Below are positions 10,981-22,510 of a stretch of 64,000 bases of DNA, one piece after another. The stretch's first letter is position 1; each line of letters starts with the position of its first letter. Origin of the DNA: Musa acuminata AAA Group (lineage: Eukaryota; Streptophyta; Magnoliopsida; Zingiberales; Musaceae); contig NC_088359.1 in the NCBI RefSeq assembly GCF_036884655.1, positions 19,329,501 to 19,393,500 on the forward strand. Direction: 5' to 3'. Under the pieces are notes generated by a model. The model did no database searches and was not told the origin of the DNA. It saw only the letters and a program-made list of their open reading frames with translations. Made by a program: the position numbers and the translations under genes.

Positions 10981-13900
10981 TGTTAGGATCGGAGCGGCAC
11001 TAAGAGGGGGGGGGGTGAATTAGTGCAGCGGTAAAGTATGATAAACTTTCGACGATTTAAACACTTTCGAAAACTTCGTACGATAAAAGCAACATTTCGT
11101 TTGAAACTGTTTCGATTGCATCAAAGTGAAGGAGACAAAGAAGTAGAACATCAAAGTGAAGATGGTTTGCAGTAATATAAATGACAATAAGATAAACGCA
11201 AACCGATTTATAGTGGTTCGGTCATGCGACCTACATCCACTTGCGAAGCCTTCTTCGATGAGGCTCCCAACTTCCACTAGCAAACACTTTGAAGGAGAAG
11301 GACAAATACCCCTCTTACAACCTTTTACAAGTGGTTCACTCTTTTACAAATTTTCAAAGAGAAAGAAGGAGGTGAACACTCAAGTAATTGAAAACAAAAA
11401 CTTGCTAAAGACTTTGCTAAGACTTTTATTTCAATCTCTTGCTTCTCAAAGGTTGTGATCTCAACTGAGAATTGAGGGATATTTATAGGCCTCAAGAGGA
11501 TTCAAATTTGGGCTCCAAAATTTGAATTCTCTTTGGTTCCCGATGCTGGCGGTGCCACCGCCTGTTAGTGTCTGACACTGACAGTGTACTAGCAGTGCCA
11601 CCGCCCAGCAAAGCGGTGCCACGGCCTGGCTCTCGGGTGCTGGGCGGTGTTAGGATCGAGAGCACTAAGAGGGGGGGGGGGGGGTGAATTAGTGCAGCGA
11701 AAAACTTTCTGCGATTAAAATCGAAAGCTGCGTTCGACCGATAAAAACAACTTCTGTATGAAAGTTGATACTAATCAATGTTAATGTCAAACTAAGCAAG
11801 CAGTTTGCAGCTATGATGAAAACCAGAATATCGGCGCAAACTGAAATCCGAAGTTCATACGAAGAAACTGATTTACGTCTAAATGCTGATTCGTAAATCA
11901 CTTGATTAGATAAGACGCAGTTTAAGCAGGAGTATAAAGGCAGTGTGCAGTATTGGTAAAGCTCAAAACGTAAATGCAATCTGCAATATGATGATCATAC
12001 GAAAAAGCAGATTTATATCTAAACGCAGATTTACGTCTAAACGTTGAAACTTGTTTGTAAAATCGCAGAGGGCAGTAACTATTGAGAAGTTTGCAGTGAA
12101 GGTAAAATGCTTAAAGGAAATGCAAACCAAGATTTAGAGTGGTTCGGTCAATCTTGACCTACTCCACTTTTGGCTTCCTCCACCGATGAGATCACCGACG
12201 TCAACTAGAGGCCTTCCTTCAATAGGCGAAGGCCAACCACCTTCTTACAGATTCACTCCTTTTGACGGGCTTAGGAGACAACCCTTACAGAAGTTTTCTC
12301 TCCTCTCTTTACAACTCAAACTTTGAAGAACAGAAAGAGGAGAACTAGCAGTTTTGAGCTCTAAGAACCACAGAAAGACAGCAAGATTTCGAGTGTGTTC
12401 TGTGCTTTCAGTGCTGAATGGGTGGGGTATTTATAGGCCCCAACCCAGTTCAAATTTGGAGCTCAATTCTGTCAATTCCCGGAATTCTGGGATCAGGCGG
12501 TTGCACCTCCTGACTGGGGCGATTGCACCGCCTGGCAGAGCTCGAAGACTAAGCCTCTGGGCGGTGCCACCTCTGTCAGGGGCGGTTGCACCTCTCTGCC
12601 AGAGCTCGAAGACCGAGCTCAGGCGGTTGCACCGCCTGACTGGGGAGGTTGCACCGCCTGACAGAGCTCGAAACTTGAGCTCTAGCGGTGCTACCTCTTG
12701 GAAGAAGAGGTTGCACCGCCCAGTCTCGCTCGGAGACTGAGCCTAGGGCGGTGCCACCTCTTGGCTGGGACGGTTGCACCGCCCAGTCTCGCTGGGAGAC
12801 ATAGTTTGGGCGGTGCTACCTCCTGGCTTGGGCGGTTGCACCTCCCACAGCAATCAGGGTCCGAATGGGTTAATCCATTCGGCCCAATTTGATTCTTTCA
12901 GGGGCCCAATTGCCCCAAGATTAAGCTAATGGGATCACCTCCCATTTCTAACTTAATCAATGTGCTAACTACGATTATTTCCTAAGACATATTCTGCAGC
13001 TTGCTCCGGTGCGTCAATCGCTTCTTCCGACAAGTTTCCGGCGAACTTCCGTCGATCATCCGACGAACCCTCGGTGATCCTCCTGCGGACTTCCGGCAAA
13101 CTCCTGGACTTGCGACGATCCACTTGGCAAGTTCCGACGAGCTCCTTTGGCATGCTTCTGGACTTCTCGAATTTGTTCCCGCAGAACCTCCGACGACTGT
13201 CCGAACTTCCGTCGAGCTCTTGAACTCCCAACGTGATCATTGTCATGACTCCGGCGTAACTCCTGCTGCATGTCTTACTTTCATCGTAGTTAATCCTGCA
13301 CACTTATCTCAACACACAGATTAGACAAACAAGTGACAATTGATTTCATCATCAAAATCCGAGATTCAACAGGCGGTGCCACGCCTACACTATTTCAGCT
13401 CACTGGTTGGGCTCCAAACTTGGCCCAAACTAGTCCGAACTCGGGCCCAATTGGCCCCAACATGGGTTATAGGATTAACACCTAATCCTAATCCTAATTA
13501 ATGTGCTAACTATGAATTTAAAGACATTTCCTAAGCTATTACAAAGTCTGTAAGTCAAGACTTTTTTCGGCAAGCTTCCGGCGAACTTCCGGCGGTCTTC
13601 CGACGAACTCTCAGAAACCATTATGTGGACTCCCGGAAAGCTCCTAGACTTCACGATTTGATCTTGGAGAGTTCCAACAAGCTTCTTCGGCAAGCTCCGA
13701 TCTTTCTCGGCGAGCTTCCGAAAAACCCTTCGGCAAGCTCCCTACTCATTCTCGGCTAGTTTCGGCAGCATTCTCGACGAACCTTCGGACTTCCGTCGAA
13801 CTCTCGAACTCATAACAAATCATTCATGCTTGACTCCGACACTTTGTTTCGCTTTATGTCTTCATCGTTATCGTAGTTAATCCTGCACACACAAGCCAAA

Positions 13901-14257
13901 ACTCTACTCCGATCTAGATAATTATTACAATGCAAATTGACATTCTGTTGCCCGGCACGTCATTGGTTGGCGCTTTGTCCGATTCTTCAGCGCATCGTCC
14001 TCTCTTGCGGCTTGTTGCCCAATTGGCGGTTGACCTCTACAACCCCGATATCCTTGGTGCAATTCCGCTCTTGGCCTGATGCCCAACATCCGAAGCCTTC
14101 TGCCATCCAATATCCTAACGTGATCTCCTCCGGCGCAACGTCAATTCCTCCTGCGTTAACTGTCTAATCCTGATCGAGTAGATCTACATCACTCAAAATG
14201 TAGTTAAACATCTAAACACAATCAATTAGTTTCATCATCAAAATCCGAGATTCAACA
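10981..14257 (-). repeat. 3' LTR of element 2, interrupted by a solo LTR
   Basis: LTR sequence occupies 10981-11647 and 13377-14257, with the interruption at 11648-13371 plus a 5-bp target duplication. The minus-strand TATA box is at 11480-11487. The interrupted site lies within the GGCGGTGCCACC palindrome array of this LTR, as shown by the intact sister LTR near 18655. Confidence 0.85.
11648..13371 (-). mobile_element. Solo LTR, Sirevirus-like (1,724 bp), with GGCGG duplication
   Basis: TGTTAGGATCGAGAGC start and GATTCAACA end, with no internal region. It is flanked on both sides by GGCGG (11643-11647 and 13372-13376). It belongs to the same subfamily as the LTR of element 1. Intra-element recombination between two LTRs is the usual origin. 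It contains a TATA box at 12428-12435 (minus) and a palindrome array at 12490-12850, in which open frames are repeat artefacts. Confidence 0.9.
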
Positions 14258-16963
14258 ATCTCCCCATTTTTGATGATGACAACTAATTGATGACAAACGG
14301 AGTTAACCTTGACTCCCCGGAGTTTAACCAAACTCCCCATATCAATATGCCATTGATAGAACACTTGGATTATCCCAAATCCAAGTAACATTCATCACAT
14401 GTTATGAAAAACATTTAAACCATCATGCAAATATATATAAAATATTCAATTCAATGCATGAAGTCATCAATATACTTCTCCCCATATGTCATCAACAAAA
14501 AGGAAAAGTAGCTCTAGCTATTTTAAAAGATATGCAAGTTTTTGCAACATGAAGCTAGATTTTCATCACAATATATAAGCACAAAAGCATAGCAAGATTC
14601 TTAAGTTCAATCATGGCAATTCAACACTTGCTTCTTGTGCAAGATTACACTTTGATTTTCTTTGCATGTTCTAACTAGCAAAAGCTTTCTCCCCTTTGTT
14701 TTTGTCAAAAAGAAGGGAAGAGTACAAGCTAGTCAGCATTTGCCTCGAGCTAGCAATCTTTCTCCCCCTATGTCATTGCCGAAAAGAAGGAGAGGAACCA
14801 ATGATTTAGACTTTTACATAAATTATGAATTTACATCAATCATTATTTTAATCATCACATGATATATACAGGACAAAAATACAAAGAAATCATGTCATGA
14901 AAGACATCAATTGTTAAACATGATATGATAATAGTCTCAAAATTTTCAATTTGTGAAACATGTGATACATTGTGATACTAAAAAATTTAATGTGATGCTT
15001 TTAAGGATGTCAACCTATTTTTGATACAAAGCATGGCAAGAGCAATTATATTGCAAGTTTTCTAAGTTTTGCATTTTTTGCTTCTTTCGAGATAGCAATT
15101 CTTTGCTTCTCTACAAGCTAGCAACTTTTACGATATGCAAGTTTTACTACATAGAAGCTAGCAAATTTAAAGATGTGCAAGTTGGCATATTTGCTTTTCT
15201 TTGCAATGTGCATGATAGTATTTATTTGTAATGTTCAAGATAGCAAATTGTACATCATGCTAGCTAGCAAATTAAAGATGTTCAAGAAAGCAAGCTCTTT
15301 CTTCTCATTTGAGAAGTGTTATTTTTGCTTCCTTAGCAAAATACCAAACTAGCAAGGGACCATGTTTTACATGAGGCAAGCAAACAATTTGGCAAGTGTT
15401 ACATTTGTATCTTTTTTGATAAGTATTACATTTGTATCTTTTCTTTAGATGTGCAAGAAAGTAAGCATGTTTTTGCATTTTCTTGACTTGTGCAAGGTAG
15501 CTAATTTCTCTTTGAGATGACCCTTTACATCAATTCAAGATAGCATATTAGCAACTCTTTCTCTCCCTTTGTTATTGGCAAAAAGAAAGGAAGATTCAAG
15601 TTATGAATATCAAAATAATAATTTTATCATGAATATTTCATCACTGCGTGCATCATTATTGCATGCATAATACCAAATCATCATATATATTTTCAAAACA
15701 TATAAACTCATCATTATATGCAAAATTCCAAATCATCATTCATATCATTTCAATCATTGTTTCAATCATCACTATAACTCATCGTTCACAAAATGTAAAA
15801 TCATCTAACATGATACAAACATTTATTTTCAAATATTTATCACTATTTTCATGTATGATACCATTTTTCATACTGAATATATCATCACAATAAAAAGCAA
15901 TTGCATGCATAATTTCAAATCATAAATGTTTCAAATCATGATGGTATTAACTTGTCAAATTTCATCCTACCATTCATAATCATAACTTTTCATTTGTATG
16001 CATCAAAATAATATCAAGAGTATTTCATGCATAATTTTGTATCACCACATAAGGAATATTAAGAAGAAAGTAATTGGGTGATGCGATAAACATTTCATAA
16101 ATACAAGGAATTGTATAAAAATCATATCATGAAAGATTAGAACATGTGAATACCAAAAGGCATGATTTCTTTTTGAAAAACCTACTCATAAATAATCAAA
16201 AGAAAATCTTAAGAGATCGATTAATGAAAAAATCTTGATTCATAATAAATCTTAATTTGTAAATATCACGGAATCAAGATCATGAATTTGGGTAAAACTC
16301 ATTTAAATTTAAATCATCCAAATCATCAAAATCTCAACATTTCTTTCAAGAGATTCAAAATGGCATAAATAAGTTTATTGGTCTCTTAGGTAGAAATCAA
16401 TAAGATAGAGAAAAAGAATATTTTTAATAAAAAAATCTTTCCTCCTTTTGTTTCAACTTAATGATTGATTCCATACATGCATGTCTTTTTTTTTTCTTTA
16501 AATCCACGCATCATCGTTTAAAACGGAAAGATCAAAAATCATAAAAAAAGTGCAACACATAATTCAAAAAAAATTATTTCAACTCATTACTTGAAGTCAA
16601 ACATGATTTCATTTAATCAAAATTGAATAACTTCAAGACCAATAAATCATCATGTATAACAATCATCAAGTATGATACAAACTTTTCAAAACATTTATCA
16701 TGATAAGGCATATAAGCCAAAGAAACTATTAAATATAAAGCATATTCATCAATGATGGTTTCATTGGGAATAAGACATTTTCAAATAAAATCATTTTGTT
16801 ATTTGTTGTAGTCATACATTTTTCTTTTTAGGTGAATCTATCTTTTAATGCTTAAATTTTTTACTTTTTCAAAGATGCTAAAAAGAAAAACATGATATAA
16901 TTTTTGAAAAACAATTTTTTATTTCCTATTCCTACTATCTAAATTAAGCACTCATGAAAAACT
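14258..16963 (-). other. AT-rich spacer of element 2 with repeated polypurine cassettes
   Basis: 2.7 kb without any recognisable coding domain. It starts at the LTR with the polypurine tract (CTCCCC in plus orientation). Further cassettes pairing a pyrimidine run (plus strand) with GTCAT/TTGTC and AAAAAGAAGG occur at 14475-14503, 14685-14720, 14758-14792 and 15556-15592. Between them are many AGCTAGCAA / GCAAGTTTGC words. The rest (15600-16960) is simple AT-rich sequence in which I see no gene. Confidence 0.7.
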
Positions 16964-17904
16964 TCAAGTAATTTTGAAATAATTCAAGAGAGTTGAGTTA
17001 CTTACCTTATAGTCGAAGCCCGTCGAAGCCCAATTCGTCGTTTCAACTTTGGAAGTTCTTGATTCATCCTTGGTTGCCTTCCTCTTCTTTGGCCTCTTCC
17101 TCCGTTCAAGTTCATTGTTTATTTTATATTTTTGTTTAATGAACTTATTAAGATTTAGTGTTTGAAGTTCAAGTTCATCATTGTCCTCATCACTTGAGTC
17201 ATTGCTCAAGTGGTATTTATTTGTCCGGAGTTCCAAATCCTTCTTGTTCTTTGGAAGGTGATTTTGTTCATCATGTTCATCATGTGCATTGTGCACCATT
17301 TCATATGTCATCAATGAACCAATTAGTTCTTCAAGTGCAAAAATATTTAAATCTTTTGTTTCTTGTATTGCGGTTATTTTAGGATCCCACCTTTTTGGAA
17401 GGCATCTTAAGATCTTGCTTACGAGATCAAAATTCGAAAAAGATTTACCAAGAACTCTTAGATTATTGACGACATCCGTGAAACGGGTGTACATGTCACC
17501 TATAGTCTCGCTTGGTTGCATTCGAAAAAGCTCAAAATCATGTAATAAAATGTTAACTTTCGAGTCTTTGACTCTACAAGTTCTCTCGTGCGTGATTTCA
17601 AGTGTTCGCCAAATATCAAAAGTCGTTTCGCACGTTGAAATCCGATTGAACTCATTTTTGTCCAAAGCACAAAATAAGGCATTCATAGCCTTTGCGTTTA
17701 AGAAAAATACTTCTTCTCCAAATCTGACCATTCGTTCATCGGTTTAGAGGGAAGTTGAAAACCGTTTTCAATGATATTCCATAAATCCAAATTCATAGAA
17801 ATTAAGAAAACTCTCATTCGAGTTTTCCAATAAGTGTAGTCCAATTTGTTAAACAACGGTGGACGAACAACCGATAAGCCCTCTTGAAAGCCGTGAAGAG
17901 TCAT
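16964..17904 (-). pseudogene. gag: Copia gag of element 2, one frameshift
   Basis: Two overlapping minus-strand frames together cover a whole gag. 17904-17698 carries the N-terminus with DYTYWKTRMRVFLIS. 17731-16964 carries the UBN2 part with FELFRMQPSETIGDMYTRFTD and a lysine-rich tail. The break is near 17700, in an A-rich run, where one base has been lost compared with element 1. There is no zinc-knuckle Cys at all in the tail. The last codons cross AAGGTAAGT, a strong 5' splice-site consensus. Confidence 0.85.
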
Positions 17905-17940
17905 TTCTCTCGGGTGTAAATCTGAAATGAGAAATACCGG

Positions 17941-17952
17941 GCTCTGATACCA
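17941..17952 (-). other. Primer-binding site, element 2
   Basis: TGGTATCAGAGC on the minus strand, two bases from the LTR start at 17955, matching the 3' end of initiator tRNA-Met. Confidence 0.9.
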
Positions 17953-17954
17953 AT

Positions 17955-19628
17955 TGTTAGGATCGGAGCGGCACTAAGAGGGGGGGGGGGGGTGAATTAG
18001 TGCAGCGGTAAAGTACGATAAACTTTTGATGATTTAAACACTTTTGGAAACTTCGTACGATAAAAGAAACATTTCGTTTGAAACCGTTTCGATTGCGTTT
18101 TAACTTGAAGGGATACGTAAGAAGGAGACAAAGAAGTAGAGCATCAAAGTGAAGATGGTTTGCAGTAATATAAATGACAATAAGATAAACACAAACCGAT
18201 TTATAGTGGTTCAGTCATGCGACCTACATCCACTTGCGAAGCCTTCTTCGATGAGGCTCCCAACTTCCACTAGCAAACACTTTGAAGGGGAAGGACAAAT
18301 ACCCCTCTTACAACATTTTACAAGTGGTTCACTCTTTTACAAATTTTCAAAGAGAAAGAAAGAGGTGAACACTCAAGCAATTGAAAACAAAAACTTGCTA
18401 AATACTTTGCTAAGACTTTTATCTCAATCTCTTGCTTCTCAAAGGTTGTGATCTCAGCTGAGAATTGAGGGATATTTATATGCCTCAAGAGAATTCAAAT
18501 TTGGGCTCCAAAATTTGAATTCTCTTTGGTTCCTGATGTTGGCGGTGCCACCGCTTATCAGTGGCGGTGCCACCGCCTGTTAGTGTCTGACACTGACAGT
18601 GTACTAGCGGTGCCACCGCCCAGCCAAGCGGTGCCACCGCCTGGCTCTCGGGTGCTGGGCGGTGCCACCACCCAGCCAAGCGGTGCCACTGCCTGGCTCT
18701 CAGATTCTAGGCGATGCCACCGCCTACACTATTTTAGCTCACTGGTTGGGCTCCAAACTTGGCCCAAACCAGTCCGAACTCGGGCCCAATTGGCCCCTAC
18801 TTGGGTTATAGGATTAACACCTAATCCTAACCCTAATTAATGTGCTAACTATGAATTTAAATATATTTCCTAAGCTATTACAATGTCCGCAAGTTAAGAC
18901 TTTTTCCGGCGAGCTTCCGGTGAACTTCCGACAGTCTTCCGACGAACTCTCGGAAACCATTATGCGGACTCCCGGCAAGCTCCTAGACTTCACGATTTGA
19001 TCTTGGCGAGTTCCAACGAGCTTCTTCGGCAAGCTCCGATCTTTCTCGGCGAGCTCTGCGAACTTCCAACGAACCTTCCGGCGAGCTTCCGAAAAACCCT
19101 TCGGCAAGCTCCCTACTCATTCTCGGCTAGTTCCGGAAGCATTCCCGACGAACCTTCAGACTTCCGTCGAACTCTCGAACTCGCAACAAATCCTTCGCGC
19201 TTGACTCCGACACTTTGTTTTGCTTTATGTCTTCATCGTTATCATAGTTAATCCTGCACACACAAGCCAAAACTCTACTCCGATCTAGACAATTATTACT
19301 ACGCGAATTGACATTCTGTTGCCCGGCACGTTATTGGTTGGCGCTTCGTCCGATTCTTCAGTGCATCGTCCTCTCTTGTGGCTTATTGCCCAATCGACGG
19401 TTGACCTCTACAACCCCAATATCCTTGGCGCAATTCCGCTCTTGGCCTGATGCTTGACATCCGAAGCCTTCTGCCATCCAATATCCTAACGTGATCTCCT
19501 CCGGCGCAACGTTAATTCCTCCTGCGTTAATTGTCTAATCCTGATCGAGTAGACTTGCATCACTCAAAATATAGTTAAACATCTAAATATAATCAATTAG
19601 TTTCATCATCAAAATCTGAGATTCAACA
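17955..19628 (-). repeat. 5' LTR of element 2 (1,674 bp)
   Basis: TGTTAGGATCGG...GATTCAACA. It has a G tract of 13 near 17980, a minus-strand TATA box at 18473-18480 and the palindrome array GGCGGTGCCACCGCC at 18540-18730. Its right end adjoins, without a recognisable duplication, the middle of the element 4 LTR. Confidence 0.9.
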
Positions 19629-19987
19629 CGATCAACATGACCTACATCCACTTTCCGCTTGCTCCTCCGACGAGGTCACCGGCATCCAATAGAGGCTTTC
19701 CTTCAATAGGTGAAGGCCAATCACATTTTATACCACTTTTCTCCTTTTACCGGGTTTAGGAGACAATCCTTACAAGCACGAACTTACTCTTTTCTCAAAC
19801 TAGTCTAACACTTAGAACAGGGAGAGGAGATCATGCAAGATTTTAGTAGCATTTCTTTCTTTTTAAACTCTTTGTGCTTATGTGCTTTAACTAGGGATGA
19901 GAGGGGTATTCATAGGCTTCAAGTTGATTCATACTTGGAGCCTAAAACTTTCCCATCCCAGGTTCCCCGGGCACGGGCGGTAACACC

Positions 19988-21482
19988 TGTTGGGAAATCA
20001 TGGGGGCGACATCACATGCGCAGCGGAAGAACAAGAAAACAAAATCCCCGATTCCCAAAAAGATGTTCGTCGTCGTGCAAAGATTGGTGCGCAAAAATCC
20101 GTGAAACATGAAACTGCGTATAGAGTAGATTGTGTTACCTAGGGAGATCGTATATCCCTGTTTCCTTGCAGATCCTTAGGAGAGGGTAAAGGAGGTCAAG
20201 CATCCTCCTCTCTAGCGGTGATCCACACAGCAGGGTTGCGACGACGCTCCTCAAAAACTCCAGGCCTGATCTGAGGTGGAGAGGAAGAGGAGAATAGGAA
20301 AGGCAAGCAAAGGCTCTAGCCTATGAGGCTCTGAATCCCTCCTATTTATAGAGGTCCCCTGTCAAACCCTAATGGGTCCTCCCCTAGTGGGTATTGGATC
20401 TGCATCCAATAAGACAAGGGCTCCGTCGGATATCTCATATCCGAACCTCTACTCATCGCAATACCTACCATATGTGTGTGACCCTCTAGGCCCAATATCG
20501 AGCTGGTCGTGAGTCATACCCGTCAGAACTCCTTCTAACTCAGTGAATTATTATCTTTGTAATAATTCACTTGACTCATCGACTACGGACGTACTAGGCC
20601 ACTACGCCGTAGTCCCCAGACGATACAGGGGAATCCAATCCATTGGACCTGTCTGTCCTCAGTTACCGTGTACCTATAGTCCCTCATCCATCTAATATCC
20701 CAGAGACCGTATATTGAGCATGGTGCTGTCAGACCCATACGGTTTCTACTCGAGTCTCGCTCTAATCGGATTCTCCCGGAGAACTCTTTCTCTCTCAACC
20801 CGAATGACCCTGGCCAGAGATTTGTCTGAGCAAGAACACATGGGATATTCCTCTCATGACGCCGAGAGTGGATGATCCTCTATCGACACTCAATAACCCT
20901 CGTAAGGTCGACTACCACTCCCAATGACCAACTGTACTAGATCTGGGACAGCCAAACCTATAAGTCTGGTATCAAAGAGTGGAGCACTCATACAGGACAT
21001 CCTTGGTGTCTCAAGTCTAAGGACCAGATACACCACTAGGACTACGGAATCGCTGTCTGACAATAAGGCATAATTAACCATCCAGCATTCCGTAAGCGGA
21101 TCAATCAGTGAACTCATTCTCCAATGAGCACCTGTACTGTATCCCTAGTGTCCCTACACGAGCAGCTATGAGACCAGCTGCATCCATCATATGGATGGGT
21201 ATACAGCACACCAGTCTATCCGGTTATCATGATGTCCCTCTCGAGTAACCTATGACCGGGATCATTTAGGATATGTGTTTAAAGGTGAATCGATCTCATT
21301 ATCGTGATCTCATCACGATCCGATTCCCATTGCACAAATCCAAGGACATCACAATATATGTATGCATTTATGCAATAGTTATAAAGTGATATACGCCAAA
21401 ATATAATAAGCAAAAAGATTCTATATCAAGTCACACGTGCCATCACTCACGTGATTGGCTTGCTGGGCACCTATGACTAGCA
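19988..21482 (-). mobile_element. Solo LTR of a different, probably Copia, family (1,495 bp)
   Basis: Starts TGTTGGGAAATCATGGGG and ends ATGACTAGCA. Flanks are ACACC (19983-19987) and CCACC (21483-21487), a 5-bp duplication with one later change, judged against the uninterrupted sister LTR near 34990. The minus-strand TATA box CTCTATAAATAGG lies near 20340-20352. A perfect 12-bp inverted repeat with a 6-bp loop occurs at 20542-20571. No internal region is present. The family is not named with confidence. Confidence 0.8.
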
Positions 21483-22200
21483 CCACCGCCCAGTGTTAGT
21501 TTGAACTGACATTGCCCTAGGCGGTACCACCGCCTAGGTCTGGTGGTACCACTGCCTGGGGGGCAGTGCTGGGCGGTACGACCACCCAGACTGGTGATAC
21601 CACTGCTTGGCACCCTACCAAGGGCAGTACAAACACCCAAACTAGCGGTACCACTACCTAACACAATCTCGAAGATTGTGCCACGACGGTAAGACTTCTT
21701 GGGGCATTATTTTGGGCCTCTTATTGGGCCCAACATAGTCCTTACATGGGCCTAGCTGATACCTAATTGGGTTGGCCCAAATCCAAACCCAATTACATGC
21801 TAACTGTGATTCCTAGGACATTTGCTAAGCTAAACAAGTCCCTATGTCTATTCTTCCGGTGATCTTCCGGCGAACTTCCGACGATCTCTCGGCAATGTTC
21901 CGACGGACTCCCGACAAGCTTCGATGAACGTCCAAACTTCCGACGAACTCTCGAACTCCCAATGTGATCTCAATCTTGACTCTGGGACTTTATTTTGCTT
22001 CATGCCTTACTATCGTAGTTAATCATGCACATATGAAAATACACTTCGATTTAGACAATCAATACTATGCATTAATCAAGTTGTCCAGCATATCATTAGT
22101 CCCTCGACGCTTCGTCCGATTTTTAAGCACATCGTCCTCTCTTGCGGCCTATTGCCCAATCGGCCAGTTGACTCCGCAACTTCGATATTCTTATCGCAAT

Positions 22201-22499
22201 TGATAAGACCCTAAAGTCTTATCGTAAAAAAAAGAAGAAGGGAAAGGGATGATCACTTCGAGGGGATTGGCCTCCTTGATCGCTTCAAGGGGATTGGCCC
22301 TCCTTGATCACTTCGAGGGGATCGGCCTCCTAGGGTTTGTCAAAAGATAAAATAGTATTTTTTATAGATAATTGAAAAGAAGTAGTTACATCCCTATTTA
22401 TAGAGTTCCGACTTTAGCTAAACTAAACAAACTTAATAAATACGCAAAAAATAAAAGGAAAGCACAAAAAATAAAAGGAAAAATAAAAGGATCCTAACA
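22201..22499 (-). repeat. 3' LTR of gypsy 1
   Basis: TGATAAGACCC...GATCCTAACA, 299 bp. It contains three tandem copies of a 27-bp unit, CACTTCGAGGGGATTGGCCTCC and its variants (22251-22333). The polypurine tract AAGGAGGCGAGAT follows on the minus strand at 22500-22512. Confidence 0.92.
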
Positions 22500-22510
22500 A
22501 TCTCGCCTCC

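Larger units (their letters stand above)
10981..19628 (-). mobile_element. Element 2: gag-only Sirevirus-like retrotransposon
   Basis: Both LTRs (10981-14257 and 17955-19628) start TGTTAGGATCGGAGCGG, a subfamily mark, and end GATTCAACA. Polypurine tract, AT-rich spacer, gag and primer-binding site lie in the order of a minus-strand element. Net of the nested solo LTR it is about 6.9 kb. No pol domain is present. Flanking 5-mers (GGTGT left, CGATC right) do not match, so at least one flank has been rearranged. On the right it abuts the middle of another LTR, and on the left an unrelated Gypsy LTR. Confidence 0.85.

Noticed and set aside
10976..19633. Target-site duplication for element 2
   Set aside because: Flanking 5-mers GGTGT and CGATC differ and the two flanks belong to different repeats, so no duplication can be claimed.
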